From Deinococcales bacterium (GTDB taxonomy: Bacteria > Deinococcota > Deinococci > Deinococcales > JAAFIG01), in contig JANXTZ010000049.1 in assembly GCA_025352125.1 (NCBI GenBank), positions 1 to 64,000 of the forward strand: 64,000 nucleotides of DNA, given 5' to 3'. Under the pieces are notes generated by a model that saw nothing but the letters and a program-made list of their open reading frames with translations, had not been told where the DNA came from and did not search any database. Positions within the stretch are counted from its first letter, which is position 1. Each line of letters starts with the position of its first letter. This document shows, in pieces, positions 10,150-21,609 of the stretch. The position numbers and the translations under genes were made by a program.

Positions 10150-11082
10150 ATGAACCGAAAACGAATGCAATCACTCGGACTGATTCTCGCCGTGACCCTC
10201 ACCAGCCTGGCATTGGCACAACAAAAAGGGACGGTGGCGATTGGCAGCAAACTCGATTCTGAAGGGCAACTTTTGGGGCAAATGATGCGCCTCACACTCG
10301 AGCACGCTGGTTTTACCGTTAAAGCCCAAATTCCGACCGGCAACACTTTCGTGACCCGCAAAGCGTTGATCGAGGGGCAGATTGATATTTACCCTGAATA
10401 CACTGGGTCGGCGATCAATAATTTTTTTAAGGGACAAAAAATACCTGATGGTGCCCCGTCTAGAGCGGCACAGTCATTTGCGATAGTCAAAACCCTGGAC
10501 CTTAAACTCAACAACGTTGCTTGGCTCGAGCGTGCGCCCGCCAACAACACCTTTGCCGTGGCGATTCCCATAACCCTGGCAACCCGAGAGGGTTTGAAGT
10601 CCTTGGTGAATTTGGCGGCGTATGTCAACAAAGGTGGCGTGCTGAAAGTCGTCGGTTCTCAAGAATTTTTTGAACGGAGCGACGCCTTCCCAAGTTTTGA
10701 GAAGGCTTACGGTTTCAAATTGAAAGCCGATCAAAAAGTGGTGATTGCTGGCGCGACCACCACCCAGACCGAACAGGCTGCCGCCAGCAACACCGACGGC
10801 GCGAATGCCGCCATGGCTTATGGTACCGACGGTGCGATTGCCGCGCTCGGTTTGGTCGTCATGACCGATCCCAAAGGGGCGCAACCCGTCTATCAACCCG
10901 CGCCGACTGTTCGCGGTGAGGTTTTGAAGAAGTACCCAGAAATTGCTGGGTTGCTCAACCCCATTTTTAAGGGTTTGACCTTGCCCGTCTTGCAAAACCT
11001 GAACCGTCAAATTGATCTCGAGGGCAAAGCGCCGCTCGATGTGGCTCGCACGTATTTGGCGAGCAAGGGTTTTTTAAAGTAA
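10150..11082 (+). CDS. Glycine betaine/osmoprotectant ABC transporter substrate-binding protein (OsmF/YehZ/OpuCC type)
   Basis: Signal peptide plus VAIGSKLDSEGQLLGQMM...GQIDIYPEYTGSAINNFF; followed by matching permease and ATPase genes. Confidence 0.9.
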   Translation: MNRKRMQSLGLILAVTLTSLALAQQKGTVAIGSKLDSEGQLLGQMMRLTLEHAGFTVKAQIPTGNTFVTRKALIEGQIDIYPEYTGSAINNFFKGQKIPDGAPSRAAQSFAIVKTLDLKLNNVAWLERAPANNTFAVAIPITLATREGLKSLVNLAAYVNKGGVLKVVGSQEFFERSDAFPSFEKAYGFKLKADQKVVIAGATTTQTEQAAASNTDGANAAMAYGTDGAIAALGLVVMTDPKGAQPVYQPAPTVRGEVLKKYPEIAGLLNPIFKGLTLPVLQNLNRQIDLEGKAPLDVARTYLASKGFLK

Positions 11083-11102
11083 ATCTCGAGCCGCAATTCA
11101 TG

Positions 11103-11132
11103 ATGGGACGGGTGCGTTAACTCCCGTCCCAT
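11103..11132 (+). terminator. Intra-operon hairpin (possible partial terminator/attenuator)
   Basis: ATGGGACGGG-tgcgttaact-CCCGTCCCAT followed by TTTA. Confidence 0.6.
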
Positions 11133-11157
11133 TTTAGACTCGAGGTGAATCATCAAT

Positions 11158-12303
11158 TTGACAAACCCAAACCGTATTGCGTTGCTTGGTTGTCTGCTGG
11201 CAGTCTCGAGTTTGGTCTGGCTGCCGTTTCTCGAGTTGAAAGCCAACCGTTTGGTTGCAGGGTCAGGGCGTCGTTTGCTCGAGCTGGGTGCGGCGGGCTG
11301 GTGGTTGGTCGGCTTGCTGTTGTTGGCAGGCTCGAGCGCTTTTTTGATCCCTCGTTTTCGCGCTCCCGCGCTGGCAATTCTGGGCAATCTGGTTTTCATC
11401 GTTGGCATTGTTCTGATTGGTCTTGACGCCAGCAAACTGCTCGGCTCAAGTACTCTGGCTCGGGTTTCGCTCGCACCTGCGGCGTGGCTGATGTTGGTGT
11501 CCAGCAGCTTCCTGATTTTTGCGGCGCTGAATGACCTCAAAAACATCTGGCTGAAACGACTGACCTCGAGTGTTGGGATTCTGGTTTTCCTGGTGATCTT
11601 GTTGACGGGCGGACTCTCGAGTTTGAGTGTGATTCGTGAATACCAGACTCGGTTGGACACCTTCTGGCTCGAGGTTGGACGGCATTTGGGACTGGCAATT
11701 TGGGCGCTCTTCACCTCAAGTTTATTCGGTTTGCCACTGGGTTTCTGGGCTGCCAGGTCAAAGCGTTTTGAAGGGTTCATTCTGGGTTTCTCGGGTTTGT
11801 TGCAAACCATTCCCAGCCTGGCGCTGCTGGCGCTGCTGATCACGCCGTTCTCGGCGCTGGTTCGAGCCTTTCCAATCCTCGAGTCTTTTGGCATTCGGGG
11901 CATCGGTTTTGCCCCAGCCATCACCGCCCTGACGGTTTATGGTTTGCTGCCCATCGCTCGAGGGGTATTGAATGGTTTGAAGGCAGTTCCAGAAACGGCA
12001 CTCGAGGCTGGGCGCGGCATGGGCATGACATCGGTTCAACTTTTTTTGAGTGTTGAATTTCCATTGGCGCTCGGCTTGATCTTAAACGGCATCCGTACCA
12101 GCGCCGTGCAATTGGTTGGTCTGAGCACACTCTCGAGCTTGATTGGCGCGGGTGGACTGGGCGTGTTTATTTTCGGTGGTCTGGGCAGTGCCGCCAATGA
12201 TCTGGTGTTGCTGGGTGCGATTCCAGTGTTGGTGTTGGCGGTTTTGACCGATGCTGGGTTCAGAACCCTCGAACAAGCCAGCATTCCCAAAGGTTTAAGA
12301 TGA
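11158..12303 (+). CDS. Osmoprotectant ABC transporter permease (YehY/OpuCB type)
   Basis: Multi-TM protein with GLLQTIPSLALLALLI and EAGRGMGMTSVQLFLSVEFPLALGLILNGIRTS; TTG start. Confidence 0.88.
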   Translation: MTNPNRIALLGCLLAVSSLVWLPFLELKANRLVAGSGRRLLELGAAGWWLVGLLLLAGSSAFLIPRFRAPALAILGNLVFIVGIVLIGLDASKLLGSSTLARVSLAPAAWLMLVSSSFLIFAALNDLKNIWLKRLTSSVGILVFLVILLTGGLSSLSVIREYQTRLDTFWLEVGRHLGLAIWALFTSSLFGLPLGFWAARSKRFEGFILGFSGLLQTIPSLALLALLITPFSALVRAFPILESFGIRGIGFAPAITALTVYGLLPIARGVLNGLKAVPETALEAGRGMGMTSVQLFLSVEFPLALGLILNGIRTSAVQLVGLSTLSSLIGAGGLGVFIFGGLGSAANDLVLLGAIPVLVLAVLTDAGFRTLEQASIPKGLR

Positions 12304-13358
12304 TTGACCTCAAAAATGTCGGCAAGAAATACGGCACAACCACTGCCGTCAACGATCTCAGTCTCGAGGTCAAGACCGGCGAGATTTGCGTGTTGATCGG
12401 TCCGAGCGGTTGCGGCAAGACCACCACCCTAAAAATGATCAACCGTCTGATTGAACCCAGTTCTGGGCAGATTTTGATTGACGGGCGCGACTCGAGCAGC
12501 CTGAAACCCTTTGAATTGCGGCGCGGCATCGGCTACGCGATTCAAAGCGTGGGTCTGTTTCCACACCTCACGGTTTTTGAGAACATTGCGGTTGTCCCCA
12601 AATTGCTGGGCTGGCAAAAACCCAAGATTCAGGCTCGAGTGATGGAACTCCTCGAGTTGATCGGACTCGATCCGAACCGTTACGCCGATGCCTACCCCAA
12701 GGCGCTCTCTGGCGGTCAAGCCCAACGCGTTGGCGTGGCTCGAGCGCTGGCGGCAGACCCGAAGGTGTTGTTGTTCGACGAACCGTTTGGCGCGGTTGAC
12801 CCCTTGACCCGTGAGAGGCTGCAAAACGAGTTTTTAGGCTTGCAACAACGCCTCAAGAAAACCGTGGTTTTTGTCACCCACGACATCGATGAAGCCATCA
12901 AACTGAGCGACCGCATCGCCATCATGAAAGACGGCAAACTCGAGCAGTACGCCACGCCAGAACAGATGCTCGAGCAACCCGCCAATGCGTTCGTGCGCGA
13001 TTTTATTGGCGCGGATCGGGGTTTGAAACGCCTCGCTCGGGTGTTCGTGCGTGATGTCATGCGTCCGAGCGCGGGCGTCAAGCTCGAGGATCAAAACCTT
13101 CGAACCTCAAGCGTTTTTGTGGTGGACTCGGGCGGCGTTTTGCGTGGCTGGCTCGACCCCAAAGTTTCGGCTGCTCAAGATGCTTTCAGTGCGCATCAAT
13201 GGCAGGACATCAGCGTTTTTGAGAATACAAACGTTCGTGAAGCCTTGTCCAGAATGATTTCGCTCGGTTTTCAGGTGCTGCCCGTGGTCAACGGGGCTGG
13301 CGTTTTGAAGGGCGAATTGAGCCTCGAGCAAGCCATGAGCGCCAAAGGAAATCTGTGA
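12300..13358 (+). CDS. Osmoprotectant ABC transporter ATP-binding protein with C-terminal CBS region
   Basis: Walker A GPSGCGKTT, signature LSGGQAQRVGVARAL, Walker B VLLFDEPFGAVD. Confidence 0.93.
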   Translation: MIDLKNVGKKYGTTTAVNDLSLEVKTGEICVLIGPSGCGKTTTLKMINRLIEPSSGQILIDGRDSSSLKPFELRRGIGYAIQSVGLFPHLTVFENIAVVPKLLGWQKPKIQARVMELLELIGLDPNRYADAYPKALSGGQAQRVGVARALAADPKVLLFDEPFGAVDPLTRERLQNEFLGLQQRLKKTVVFVTHDIDEAIKLSDRIAIMKDGKLEQYATPEQMLEQPANAFVRDFIGADRGLKRLARVFVRDVMRPSAGVKLEDQNLRTSSVFVVDSGGVLRGWLDPKVSAAQDAFSAHQWQDISVFENTNVREALSRMISLGFQVLPVVNGAGVLKGELSLEQAMSAKGNL

Positions 13359-14101
13359 TCTCGAGTCGCAATTCGCTGCCTCGGGTGCTGGCGTTGGCTG
13401 TGCTTTCGTTTGCCCTGATCTTGTTCATTTTCACCCAAACCAGGGTTTGGGAAATCGTTTTAAAATTTTTGTTTCCCCTCGAGCAAAACGTGTTGTACGG
13501 CACGGCATCACTGCTCAGTCTGGCGTTCACGCACCTGCAATTGATTGCCGTCTCGAGCCTGATCACCACCATTTTGGGCGTGGCTCTGGGCATTTTCGTC
13601 ACCCGAGCTTCAAATCGAGAATTTCTACCGCTCGTCTCGGGTTTTACCGCACTGGCGCAAACGTTTCCGCCCGTGGCGGTCTTGGCGCTCAGTTACCCGA
13701 TTTTGGGATTCGGTTTTTACCCAGTCTTGATTGCGCTGTGCCTGTACGGTTTGCTGCCCATTTTGAGCGGAACACTTGCTGGTATTGGAAGCGTGGACAC
13801 CGCCGCACTCGAGGCGGCTCGAGGCATGGGCATGACCGGTTTTCAGGTCTTAACCCGCGTCGAGCTTCCATTGGCTTTACGCCCAATGCTGGGCGGCATT
13901 CGCACCAGTTTGGTCATCAACATTGGTACAGCCGCGATTGGTGCAGCCATCGGCGCGGGCGGGCTTGGTTTGCCGATTTTTGCCGGACTCGAGAATCAGA
14001 ATTTTGCCTTCGTGCTCGAGGGGGCGCTCAGTGTGGCACTGCTGGCACTTTGGGCAGATTGGGTCATGGGGTTGCTCGAGACTGCGTTGATACGAAGTTA
14101 A
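13355..14101 (+). CDS. Osmoprotectant ABC transporter permease (YehW/OpuCB type)
   Basis: EAARGMGMTGFQVLTRVELPLALRPMLGGIRTSLVINIGTAAIGAAIGAGGLG; 4-nt overlap with the ATPase gene. Confidence 0.9.
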   Translation: MISSRNSLPRVLALAVLSFALILFIFTQTRVWEIVLKFLFPLEQNVLYGTASLLSLAFTHLQLIAVSSLITTILGVALGIFVTRASNREFLPLVSGFTALAQTFPPVAVLALSYPILGFGFYPVLIALCLYGLLPILSGTLAGIGSVDTAALEAARGMGMTGFQVLTRVELPLALRPMLGGIRTSLVINIGTAAIGAAIGAGGLGLPIFAGLENQNFAFVLEGALSVALLALWADWVMGLLETALIRS

Positions 14102-14862
14102 CCTTTCCGTAAAATCTCGAGCACCTGTTCGTGAAGCACGCCGTTTGTCCCAACGCCGTCTCGTCCATAAATGGTGGTTGTGCCGCCCCAGTCGCTGAAA
14201 ATTCCGCCCGCTTCGTTCAAAATTGGCACAATCGGCGCACAATCCCAGGGGTTCATGCCCGCGTCGAGCATCACCTCGGCGCGACCGGTGGCGACCAAAA
14301 GGTAACCGTAACAATCCCCCCAACCCCTGGTAAGTTGCGTCTTGCCTACAAGTTTGTCGTAAGCCCCACCGCGCTTGCGGCAACTCTCGCTCGAGGTGGT
14401 CAGCAGCGTGGCATTCTCGAGTTTGCTGGTGTTGGAAACTTCTGCTTTGCGCCCATTCCAGTAACAGCCCATGCCCGTTGCCGCCGAAATCATCTCTCCC
14501 AAAGCGGGCATGTAGACCGCCCCAACTTTGACTTGCCCTTCAATCTCGAGTCCCACCAACGTTCCGTAGAGGGGAACGCCGCGCACAAAGCTTTTGGTGC
14601 CATCAAGCGGGTCAATGATCCAGCGAAAATCAGGATCTCCTTCGGTTGCGCCCTCTTCCTCACCCAGAATGCTGTGGGTCGGATAGTGCTGTTTAATGAT
14701 GGCGCGAATCGTGGCTTCAGATTCGCGGTCTGCAACCGTGACGGGCGAATTGTCGGCTTTGGTTTCCACATCGACACCCGCGTTAAAGTACGCCAGCGTG
14801 CGTTTCCCACCCGTGTGTGCGGCTTGGATGGCGACGTTTAGGAATGGCTCGAGGTTGGGCAT
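14098..14862 (-). CDS. Inositol monophosphatase family protein (histidinol-phosphatase-like)
   Basis: Motifs LGEEEG, WIIDPLDGTKSFVRGVPLYGTLVGL and NPWDCAPIVPILNEAGG. Confidence 0.88.
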   Translation of the reverse strand: MPNLEPFLNVAIQAAHTGGKRTLAYFNAGVDVETKADNSPVTVADRESEATIRAIIKQHYPTHSILGEEEGATEGDPDFRWIIDPLDGTKSFVRGVPLYGTLVGLEIEGQVKVGAVYMPALGEMISAATGMGCYWNGRKAEVSNTSKLENATLLTTSSESCRKRGGAYDKLVGKTQLTRGWGDCYGYLLVATGRAEVMLDAGMNPWDCAPIVPILNEAGGIFSDWGGTTTIYGRDGVGTNGVLHEQVLEILRKG

Positions 14863-14910
14863 GAAACATTGATACCATGAAGTTTTAGGTCGTGGTGTCT
14901 CGGGTCAATC

Positions 14911-14945
14911 AAAAAACCTCGAAAATCCATCTCGAGGTTCAGATT
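14911..14945 (-). terminator. Rho-independent terminator of the acyltransferase gene
   Basis: On the minus strand AACCTCGA...TCGAGGTT then TTTTTT. Confidence 0.6.
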
Positions 14946-14956
14946 TTTTGTGATGT

Positions 14957-15841
14957 TTAACGCTTTAAACTCAATTCACGCAACGCCCTGGTTTGTTCGC
15001 TAGAAGTCTTGAACTCTGGATAATCGGGGTTGGCTTTGCGGTCTTTGGGACGAACAAAAACCCTCGAGTCCACCTGTATAGAACCGTCACCACGAATTTT
15101 TTCGCGTTGCGGCTTGGCGGGAATTCCAAATGCCACAGTATGGGGCGCAATGTCTTTGGTCACAACGCTCATCGTGCCGATCATGCTGTCATCGCTCAAG
15201 GTTGTGCCAGCCAGGACAGTGGCATGATAGGTCACGCGAACCCCAGCGCCAATGGTCGTATGCTTCAGGGTTACATCGGGTGTCTCGAGCGGACTGTGGG
15301 TGTGTGAGTACACGTTGACAAAATCGGACAGGCTGGCGCGGTCATGAAGGGTCACGCCGCCGATGTCATCGACCAGAACGTTGCGGTGAAAGGTGACGTT
15401 GTTGCCCACCTCCAGATTATATCCGACGCTGAATTGAGCACCCGGGAAGGCTTTGAAGTTTTCGCCCACACGTTTGAAAATGTGCTTTGCCAACATGCGC
15501 CTAAAGCGCACGCCAAATTCGACGCTTTGGGCGGCAGGGGAGAGGTCAAAGTTGTACCAGAGCCACAAAAGCGGTTTGACTTTGGCAAATTTCACCAGAT
15601 CAACAGTCGTGTAATATTCCGCCTCGAGTGTGATGTTTCTGGGGTCTAGGTTGAGTGCCGCAATTGGTGCTCTTGTCAGCACGTCGGCATAACTCGAGGC
15701 GTGCAAGAACTGTGCCAGAAGCTCTCGGCACAGTTCATTGCGGTTGGTGTCTGCGTTCTCGAGTTTGGCGTTTAAATCTTCAAGAAAGCTGGTGAAAGCG
15801 TCTTGCGCGTCGTTTGGGATTGTTCGAGTCTCGAGCCACAT
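14957..15841 (-). CDS. Hexapeptide-repeat acyl/acetyltransferase
   Basis: Left-handed beta-helix pattern: GYNLEVGNNVTFHRNVLVDDIGGVTLHDRASLSDFVNVYSH...TTIGAGVRVTYHATVLAGTTLSDDSMIG. Confidence 0.8.
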   Translation of the reverse strand: MWLETRTIPNDAQDAFTSFLEDLNAKLENADTNRNELCRELLAQFLHASSYADVLTRAPIAALNLDPRNITLEAEYYTTVDLVKFAKVKPLLWLWYNFDLSPAAQSVEFGVRFRRMLAKHIFKRVGENFKAFPGAQFSVGYNLEVGNNVTFHRNVLVDDIGGVTLHDRASLSDFVNVYSHTHSPLETPDVTLKHTTIGAGVRVTYHATVLAGTTLSDDSMIGTMSVVTKDIAPHTVAFGIPAKPQREKIRGDGSIQVDSRVFVRPKDRKANPDYPEFKTSSEQTRALRELSLKR

Positions 15842-16125
15842 GGTTTTTAGAGTTTACGGGGTCGCGCTTGGTTTGCTGGTATCGGATGTGACAGGAGTAA
15901 AGCTTGACCGTTGAAGTGAATAATTTGTCTTCATGAACTGGCTGATACAAGTTTGTGGTGTTTGACACCCTCAATTAAAACGGGCGTCTGTCAAGGAATG
16001 TTTTCTCGTCTCGAGTTACCGATTGTGCACTTAAAAGCTTTTCATTCTAAGCACCGTATTACTGTTATTATGTAAAGCTAAATTTTAACTCATCAGCCCC
16101 GCGTAACTTAACAAAGGAGGCACAC

Positions 16126-16635
16126 ATGAAAAAAGTTTTGGCATTTGTCGGCGCAGCATTCCTCTCAACCGTTCTCGCACAATCGGCTACCCCAGGCACG
16201 ATTGTTGATGTGGCATCAGCCAACAAGGACTTCACCACGCTGGTCACCGCCATCAAGGCGGCAGGATTGACCGAAACCCTCGCGGGCAAAGGACCATTCA
16301 CGGTCTTCGCCCCAACCAACGCCGCCTTTGAAAAACTTCCCAAAGGCACGCTCGAGACACTCTTGAAACCAGAGAACAAAAAGCAGCTCTCTGACATTTT
16401 GACCTATCACGTCGTGTCGGGCAAGGTTATGGCAGCCGATGTCGTCAAGCTCGACGGCAAGATGGCAAAAACCGTGAATGGCGCGGAAGTCAAAGTCAAA
16501 CTTGGTATGGACAAGAACGGCAAGGCAACCGTCATGATCAACGACGCAACGGTCACAACCACCGATATTGCGGCTTCAAACGGTGTGATTCACGTGATCG
16601 ACACAGTTTTGATGCCACCCAAAGCCATGAAGTAG
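16126..16635 (+). CDS. Secreted fasciclin-domain protein
   Basis: Signal peptide; [45 protein letters not shown]...HVVSGKV...[15 protein letters not shown]. Confidence 0.93.
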   Translation: MKKVLAFVGAAFLSTVLAQSATPGTIVDVASANKDFTTLVTAIKAAGLTETLAGKGPFTVFAPTNAAFEKLPKGTLETLLKPENKKQLSDILTYHVVSGKVMAADVVKLDGKMAKTVNGAEVKVKLGMDKNGKATVMINDATVTTTDIAASNGVIHVIDTVLMPPKAMK

Positions 16636-16650
16636 GCACTTTTGAATTCA

Positions 16651-16682
16651 AAACCAGGCTCATCTCGAGCCTGGTTTTTTTT
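16651..16682 (+). terminator. Rho-independent terminator after the fasciclin gene
   Basis: CCAGGCTC-atctc-GAGCCTGG followed by 8 T. Confidence 0.88.
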
Positions 16683-16697
16683 GCGTTAAACTGCGTC

Positions 16698-18689
16698 ATG
16701 GCGTTGCAACTAGGTGTGTGTGATTATCCAGAGCAAATCTCTGAACAAGAATGGCTGACGTTTCCCAAACGCATGAAAGCTTTGGGCTTAAAGTTCGTGC
16801 GGGTCGCTGAGTTCGCCTGGAGCAAACTCGAGCCGCAGCCTGGAAAGTACGCGTTTGAATGGCTCGACCGCGTGGTCGATGCGCTGTATTCGGAAGGCTT
16901 GCAGGTGCTCCTCTGCACGCCCACGGCAACCCCGCCCGCTTGGCTGATTCGCGCACACCCAGAAATTCTGCCCTTGGACAAGGAAGGTCGCGTTCGTGGT
17001 TTTGGCTCGAGGCGACACTACGATTACTCGAGCGACGTGTATTGGCAAGAATCGGCGCGAATTGTCGAGGTCATGGCAAAGCGTTACGGCACTCATCCTG
17101 GCGTGGTCGGTTGGCAGACCGACAACGAGCACGGTTGCCACGACACCACCCGTTCGTATTCTCCCGCCGCGCTCGAGAAATTTCAGATGTGGCTCGAGAA
17201 GAGGTATCTCGAGGTTGAAACCTTAAACGAGGCTTGGGGCAACGCGTTTTGGTCGCAAGAATACGGCTCGTTTCAAGAAATTGGACTGCCCAATTTGACC
17301 GTCACCGACCCCAACCCGTCGCATGTGCTCGATTTTTACCGTTTCTCGAGCGATCAACTGATTGGCTATGACAAGATGCAGACCGAAATTTTGCGTGAGC
17401 ATTCGCCTGGACGGTTTGTCACGCACAATTTCATGATTTTCTTCTCGGACTTCGATCACTTCAAAGCCGCCGAGCACCTGGATTTTGTCAGTTGGGACAA
17501 TTACCCGACAGGAATGCTCGAGACTTCAAACGCCATTGACACCGTAAAAACCGACTACGCCCGAACCGGACATCCAGACATGATTGCGCTGAATCACGAT
17601 GTCTACCGTGGTCTCAAAAATGGCGAGGGTTTTTGGGTCATGGAGGAACAATGCGGGCAGGTCAACTGGGCAAGCCACAACCCACTGCCAGCCGACGGCG
17701 CAGTCAAACTCTGGACCTTGCAGGCAATGGCACACGGCGCGGATGCCGTCACGTATTTTCGCTGGCAGGCGGCTCGAGGGGCGCAGGAGTTGATGCACTC
17801 GGGGTTGCTGCGACATGACGGCACGCCAGACCGTGGCTCGCTCGAGGTGCAAAAATTTGCGCTCCAAATCGAGTTTTTAAGTGACGCGCCAATCTCGAAT
17901 AAGGTCGTGATGCTGCACGATTATGAAAGTCTCTGGGCTTACGACGTTCAAAAGCACAGCGCCACCTCGAGTTACTGGGGGCAGATGATGCTGTTTTACG
18001 GCGTTTTGCGGCAACTTGGTTTGGACGTGGACATCAGGCATCCAGACGCTGATCTCTCGGGTTATTCATTGATTGTCGCGCCAGCTTTGACCATGCTGGG
18101 TGAATCTACCGCCGCCAACCTTGATCGAGCCGTACAAAATGGCGCTTATTTGCTCTTAGGCGCTCGGACAGGCTTCAGGAAACCGACGGGCGGCGTTTGG
18201 GAGTCTCGAGCGCCAGGACCGCTGGCAGAGCTGGCTGGCGTGCGCGTTCAAAACTTCGATGCGCTTCGTCCTGGGTTAACCTCGAGAATCGAAGCCTTTG
18301 ACCAAAAGTTCGAGACGCACACCTGGAACGAATCGCTCGAGTTGATTGCGGACGATGTGAAGGTGCTCGGCAAGTATTTTGATGACCCGCTCTACTCTCA
18401 AATCGCTCTGACCGAGCGCAACGTTGGCGCTGGCGCGGTCATGTACGCGGGTTTTTGGTCTGAACGTCTTCTCGAGAAAAGTCTGGAACACGTCTTTGCC
18501 CGAGTCGGCATTCCAACCCTCAACCTCGAGAAAGGCTTGCGGTACTCGCGTCGTGGCGGTCTGGTCTACGCCCAGAACTGGTCCAAAGGTGGTATCCCGC
18601 TCGATTTGCCCGAAGACACCGAATTTTTGCTCGGCTCGAGTTTGCTGGCTCCGCACGGGGTGAGCATTTACCGAGAACCCAAAACTTAA
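16698..18689 (+). CDS. Beta-galactosidase, GH42 family
   Basis: LGVCDYPEQ..., [35 protein letters not shown]; 663 aa. Confidence 0.93.
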   Translation: MALQLGVCDYPEQISEQEWLTFPKRMKALGLKFVRVAEFAWSKLEPQPGKYAFEWLDRVVDALYSEGLQVLLCTPTATPPAWLIRAHPEILPLDKEGRVRGFGSRRHYDYSSDVYWQESARIVEVMAKRYGTHPGVVGWQTDNEHGCHDTTRSYSPAALEKFQMWLEKRYLEVETLNEAWGNAFWSQEYGSFQEIGLPNLTVTDPNPSHVLDFYRFSSDQLIGYDKMQTEILREHSPGRFVTHNFMIFFSDFDHFKAAEHLDFVSWDNYPTGMLETSNAIDTVKTDYARTGHPDMIALNHDVYRGLKNGEGFWVMEEQCGQVNWASHNPLPADGAVKLWTLQAMAHGADAVTYFRWQAARGAQELMHSGLLRHDGTPDRGSLEVQKFALQIEFLSDAPISNKVVMLHDYESLWAYDVQKHSATSSYWGQMMLFYGVLRQLGLDVDIRHPDADLSGYSLIVAPALTMLGESTAANLDRAVQNGAYLLLGARTGFRKPTGGVWESRAPGPLAELAGVRVQNFDALRPGLTSRIEAFDQKFETHTWNESLELIADDVKVLGKYFDDPLYSQIALTERNVGAGAVMYAGFWSERLLEKSLEHVFARVGIPTLNLEKGLRYSRRGGLVYAQNWSKGGIPLDLPEDTEFLLGSSLLAPHGVSIYREPKT

Positions 18690-18816
18690 GTCAGGACGAT
18701 TGTTGGCAGTCATTCGCGTGATTTTATGCCACAATACGGGCGGCTTTAAGATTTACTCGAGATTTAATCCGATTTAACAATTGGTCGCGCAAAAAGCGCT
18801 TAAAGTGGAGGTCGCA

Positions 18817-19494
18817 ATGAAACAATTTTTGAAACTGATTCCAATGCTGATGCTGATGGCAGCCTGTGCTCCAGCCGTCAAAGTTGACCCCATCGAATCC
18901 GTCACTCAACAAAACGAGGTTGCCTATTACCCCAGCAGTACCGGTCTGGTCTGGCAGTATTTGCTCGAGGGTGAAGTCCCGGGCAGCATTGCGCCTTACG
19001 AACTCAAAGTTGAGGGTCCGCAAGCCATTGATTCCAAAGTCGTGACTGCCTTTCATTTCGTCGGGCGCGGCGCGGAACGCTGGTATTACCGCGATTTCAA
19101 CAAGGACGGCGTGTTTCTGGTCGCCGAGGGCACGCCCAGTTTTTACGAGGTCACTTACACTCCAAGCGTCCAAGAGTACCCAAACCAGGGGCGCATCATT
19201 GTTGGCAATTCCTGGAACGGCATCAGCCGCATGAAAATTAGCACTCCGCAAATCAAAAACCGCGAAGCCACATTGACCTACCAGTACCGTGTGCTGGCGC
19301 AAGAAAAACTCGAGATCAACAAGGTTTCTTACGACGCGTTTCGGATTTCCGAGGACAAGCGCATCGCTCTGGGCGGTTCTGAGAAGGACTTGACTGAGAG
19401 CACACTCATCTGGTTTGTGCCTAAAATTGGTGAAATTCAACGTTCCAACCTGAGCGACGGCAAACGCATTTTGGTTGCCCGCAATTTTAAATAA
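18817..19494 (+). CDS. Putative lipoprotein of unknown function
   Basis: MKQFLKLIPMLMLMAACAPAVKVDP lipobox; start trimmed from the ORF-track start. Confidence 0.75.
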   Translation: MKQFLKLIPMLMLMAACAPAVKVDPIESVTQQNEVAYYPSSTGLVWQYLLEGEVPGSIAPYELKVEGPQAIDSKVVTAFHFVGRGAERWYYRDFNKDGVFLVAEGTPSFYEVTYTPSVQEYPNQGRIIVGNSWNGISRMKISTPQIKNREATLTYQYRVLAQEKLEINKVSYDAFRISEDKRIALGGSEKDLTESTLIWFVPKIGEIQRSNLSDGKRILVARNFK

Positions 19495-19521
19495 CACCCA
19501 AGCCTCAACCCAAGGAGCCAT

Positions 19522-21411
19522 ATGAAACCCAGCAGCGTTCTCGAGCGAGTCAATTACCCCGAAGACTTGAAAAAATTGTCATTGGAGGAACTCGAGCCGC
19601 TGTCCGAAGAACTCCGATCAGAAATCATCCGCATCTGCTCTCGCGGCGGTTTGCATCTTGCCAGCAGTCTGGGTACTGTCGAGTTGACTGTGGCGTTGCA
19701 CCGCGTCTTCTCGAGTCCCAAAGATCGCTTGCTCTGGGATGTCGGGCATCAAAGTTATGGGCACAAAATTCTGACGGGTCGCAAAGACCAGATGGACAAC
19801 ATCAAAAAAGAGGGTGGCATCTCGGGTTTCACCAAAGTCTCCGAGTCCGTTCACGACGCCATCACCGTCGGTCATGCCAGCACCAGCCTCGCCAACGCCT
19901 TCGGTATGGCGCTTGCCAGGGATGCCATGCTTGGCGATGGCACAGGCGAGTTTTACCACATCATTCCGATCATCGGTGACGGGGCGCTCACGGGCGGCAT
20001 GGCGCTGGCGGCGATCAACAACATTGGCTATAAAAAGCCAAAAATGCTGATCATTCTGAACGACAACGAGATGAGCATCTCCGAGAACGTTGGTGCGTTG
20101 AACACCTACTTCCGAACGTTGCAGGTTCAAAAATGGTTTCAAGATGCTGAAGCCAGCGGCAAAAACCTGGTGCGGCGCTTCTCCAGACCCTTGGAGCAAA
20201 TGATCACCAACGCCAAAGACGCCGCCCGCACCTTCTTTGACCCGCACTCCAAGAACCCGTTCAACGCCATGGGCTTGCGTTACGTTGGACCGGTGGACGG
20301 TCACAACGTCTTGCAACTGGTGTACTGGCTCGAGAAGATCAAGGAACTCGAGGGTCCAACGATTTTGCACATTCTGACCAAAAAGGGCAAGGGCATGAAC
20401 ATCGCCGAGCACGACCCGATTTACTGGCACAGCCCCAGCAAGTTCAACCCCAGCCAGCCCGAAGAGGTGCAAAAGGGTTACTCGTGGTCAAATGCTTTCG
20501 GTGATGCCGCCACCGAATTGGTCGATCAACGCCGCGACATTTACGTGATCACCCCAGCCATGCGCGAGGGCAGCGGACTGGTCGAATTTGCCCAGAAGCA
20601 CCCAGACCGTTATCTGGACACTGGCATTGCCGAAGAGGTCGCCGTGACCGCCGCCGCAGGCATGGCATTGCGCGGCATGAAACCCATCGTCGCCATTTAC
20701 AGCACTTTCTTGCAGCGCGGGTACGACCAAGTGTTGCATGACATTGCCATCGAAAAATTGAACGTGGTCTTCGCCATCGACCGCGCTGGTGTGGTCGGCG
20801 CGGATGGACCAACCCACCACGGTGTGTTCGACCTTTCGTTTTTACGCAACATCCCCAACATCAGCATTTGCGCCCCAAAAGACGCCTTTGAGCTTCGCGC
20901 CATGCTGAAAAAATCTCTCGAGCAACACGGACCCGTCGCCATCCGTTACCCGCGTGGCAGTGTCAAGCCAGCACCAGCGGGCACTTGGGACGACATTGTT
21001 TGGGGTTCGTGGGAACGCCTTGTGCCAGGCAATGACGTGGTGATTCTGGCGGTCGGTAAAACCCTCGAGTACGCCCTGGAAGCCGTCAAAGGTACAAAAG
21101 ACGTTGGTGTGATTAACGCCCGTTTCATCAAGCCTCTGGACACCACCATGCTCGAGGACATCGCCCAACGCGCCCGAGCCATCATCACGCTCGAGGACAA
21201 TACTGTCGTTGGTGGTTTTGGTGCGGCGGTGCTCGAGCATCTGGCGAGCCGAGATTTAAAACCTGACGTGCGATTGATGGGCATTCCAGATCATTTTATG
21301 GATCACGCCGAAGTAGCCAGCCTTCACGCCCAAGCTGGCATTGATGCGGCTGGCATTAAGGTCATGCTCGAGAGTTTGGGTGTGCCAGTGGGTGTGGTTG
21401 TCGGGGATTGA
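19522..21411 (+). CDS. dxs: 1-deoxy-D-xylulose-5-phosphate synthase
   Basis: 629 aa; [34 protein letters not shown], thiamine-PP and transketolase-like regions ([23 protein letters not shown]). Confidence 0.96.
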   Translation: MKPSSVLERVNYPEDLKKLSLEELEPLSEELRSEIIRICSRGGLHLASSLGTVELTVALHRVFSSPKDRLLWDVGHQSYGHKILTGRKDQMDNIKKEGGISGFTKVSESVHDAITVGHASTSLANAFGMALARDAMLGDGTGEFYHIIPIIGDGALTGGMALAAINNIGYKKPKMLIILNDNEMSISENVGALNTYFRTLQVQKWFQDAEASGKNLVRRFSRPLEQMITNAKDAARTFFDPHSKNPFNAMGLRYVGPVDGHNVLQLVYWLEKIKELEGPTILHILTKKGKGMNIAEHDPIYWHSPSKFNPSQPEEVQKGYSWSNAFGDAATELVDQRRDIYVITPAMREGSGLVEFAQKHPDRYLDTGIAEEVAVTAAAGMALRGMKPIVAIYSTFLQRGYDQVLHDIAIEKLNVVFAIDRAGVVGADGPTHHGVFDLSFLRNIPNISICAPKDAFELRAMLKKSLEQHGPVAIRYPRGSVKPAPAGTWDDIVWGSWERLVPGNDVVILAVGKTLEYALEAVKGTKDVGVINARFIKPLDTTMLEDIAQRARAIITLEDNTVVGGFGAAVLEHLASRDLKPDVRLMGIPDHFMDHAEVASLHAQAGIDAAGIKVMLESLGVPVGVVVGD

Positions 21412-21436
21412 AGTTTTGCCCCAGAGACAATAGAGT

Positions 21437-21471
21437 AACGGAAGTGCCCCAAAGCGCTTCCGTTTGTTTTT
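21437..21471 (+). terminator. Rho-independent terminator after dxs
   Basis: AACGGAAGTGC-cccaaa-GCGCTTCCGTT then TGTTTTTG. Confidence 0.75.
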
Positions 21472-21507
21472 GACATGATAAGTGTGAGATTGGTGTTATA
21501 GTGCTGA

Positions 21508-21609
21508 CTAGCCGCCGAAGCCGCCAGTACCTGGATTGGCAAGAACGATGCTGATGTTTGCAAGGGCGAAGGCTGTAAGGATGGCAACTGCTTTGATGAT
21601 TTTTTTCAT
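21508..21609 (-). CDS. Small secreted-peptide ORF (33 aa), divergent from the TPR/BTAD gene
   Basis: MKKIIKAVAILTAFALANISIVLANPGTGGFGG: Lys-rich n-region, hydrophobic core, plausible VLA|NP cleavage site. Below the ORF-track length cutoff; no clear SD. Confidence 0.6.
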   Translation of the reverse strand: MKKIIKAVAILTAFALANISIVLANPGTGGFGG

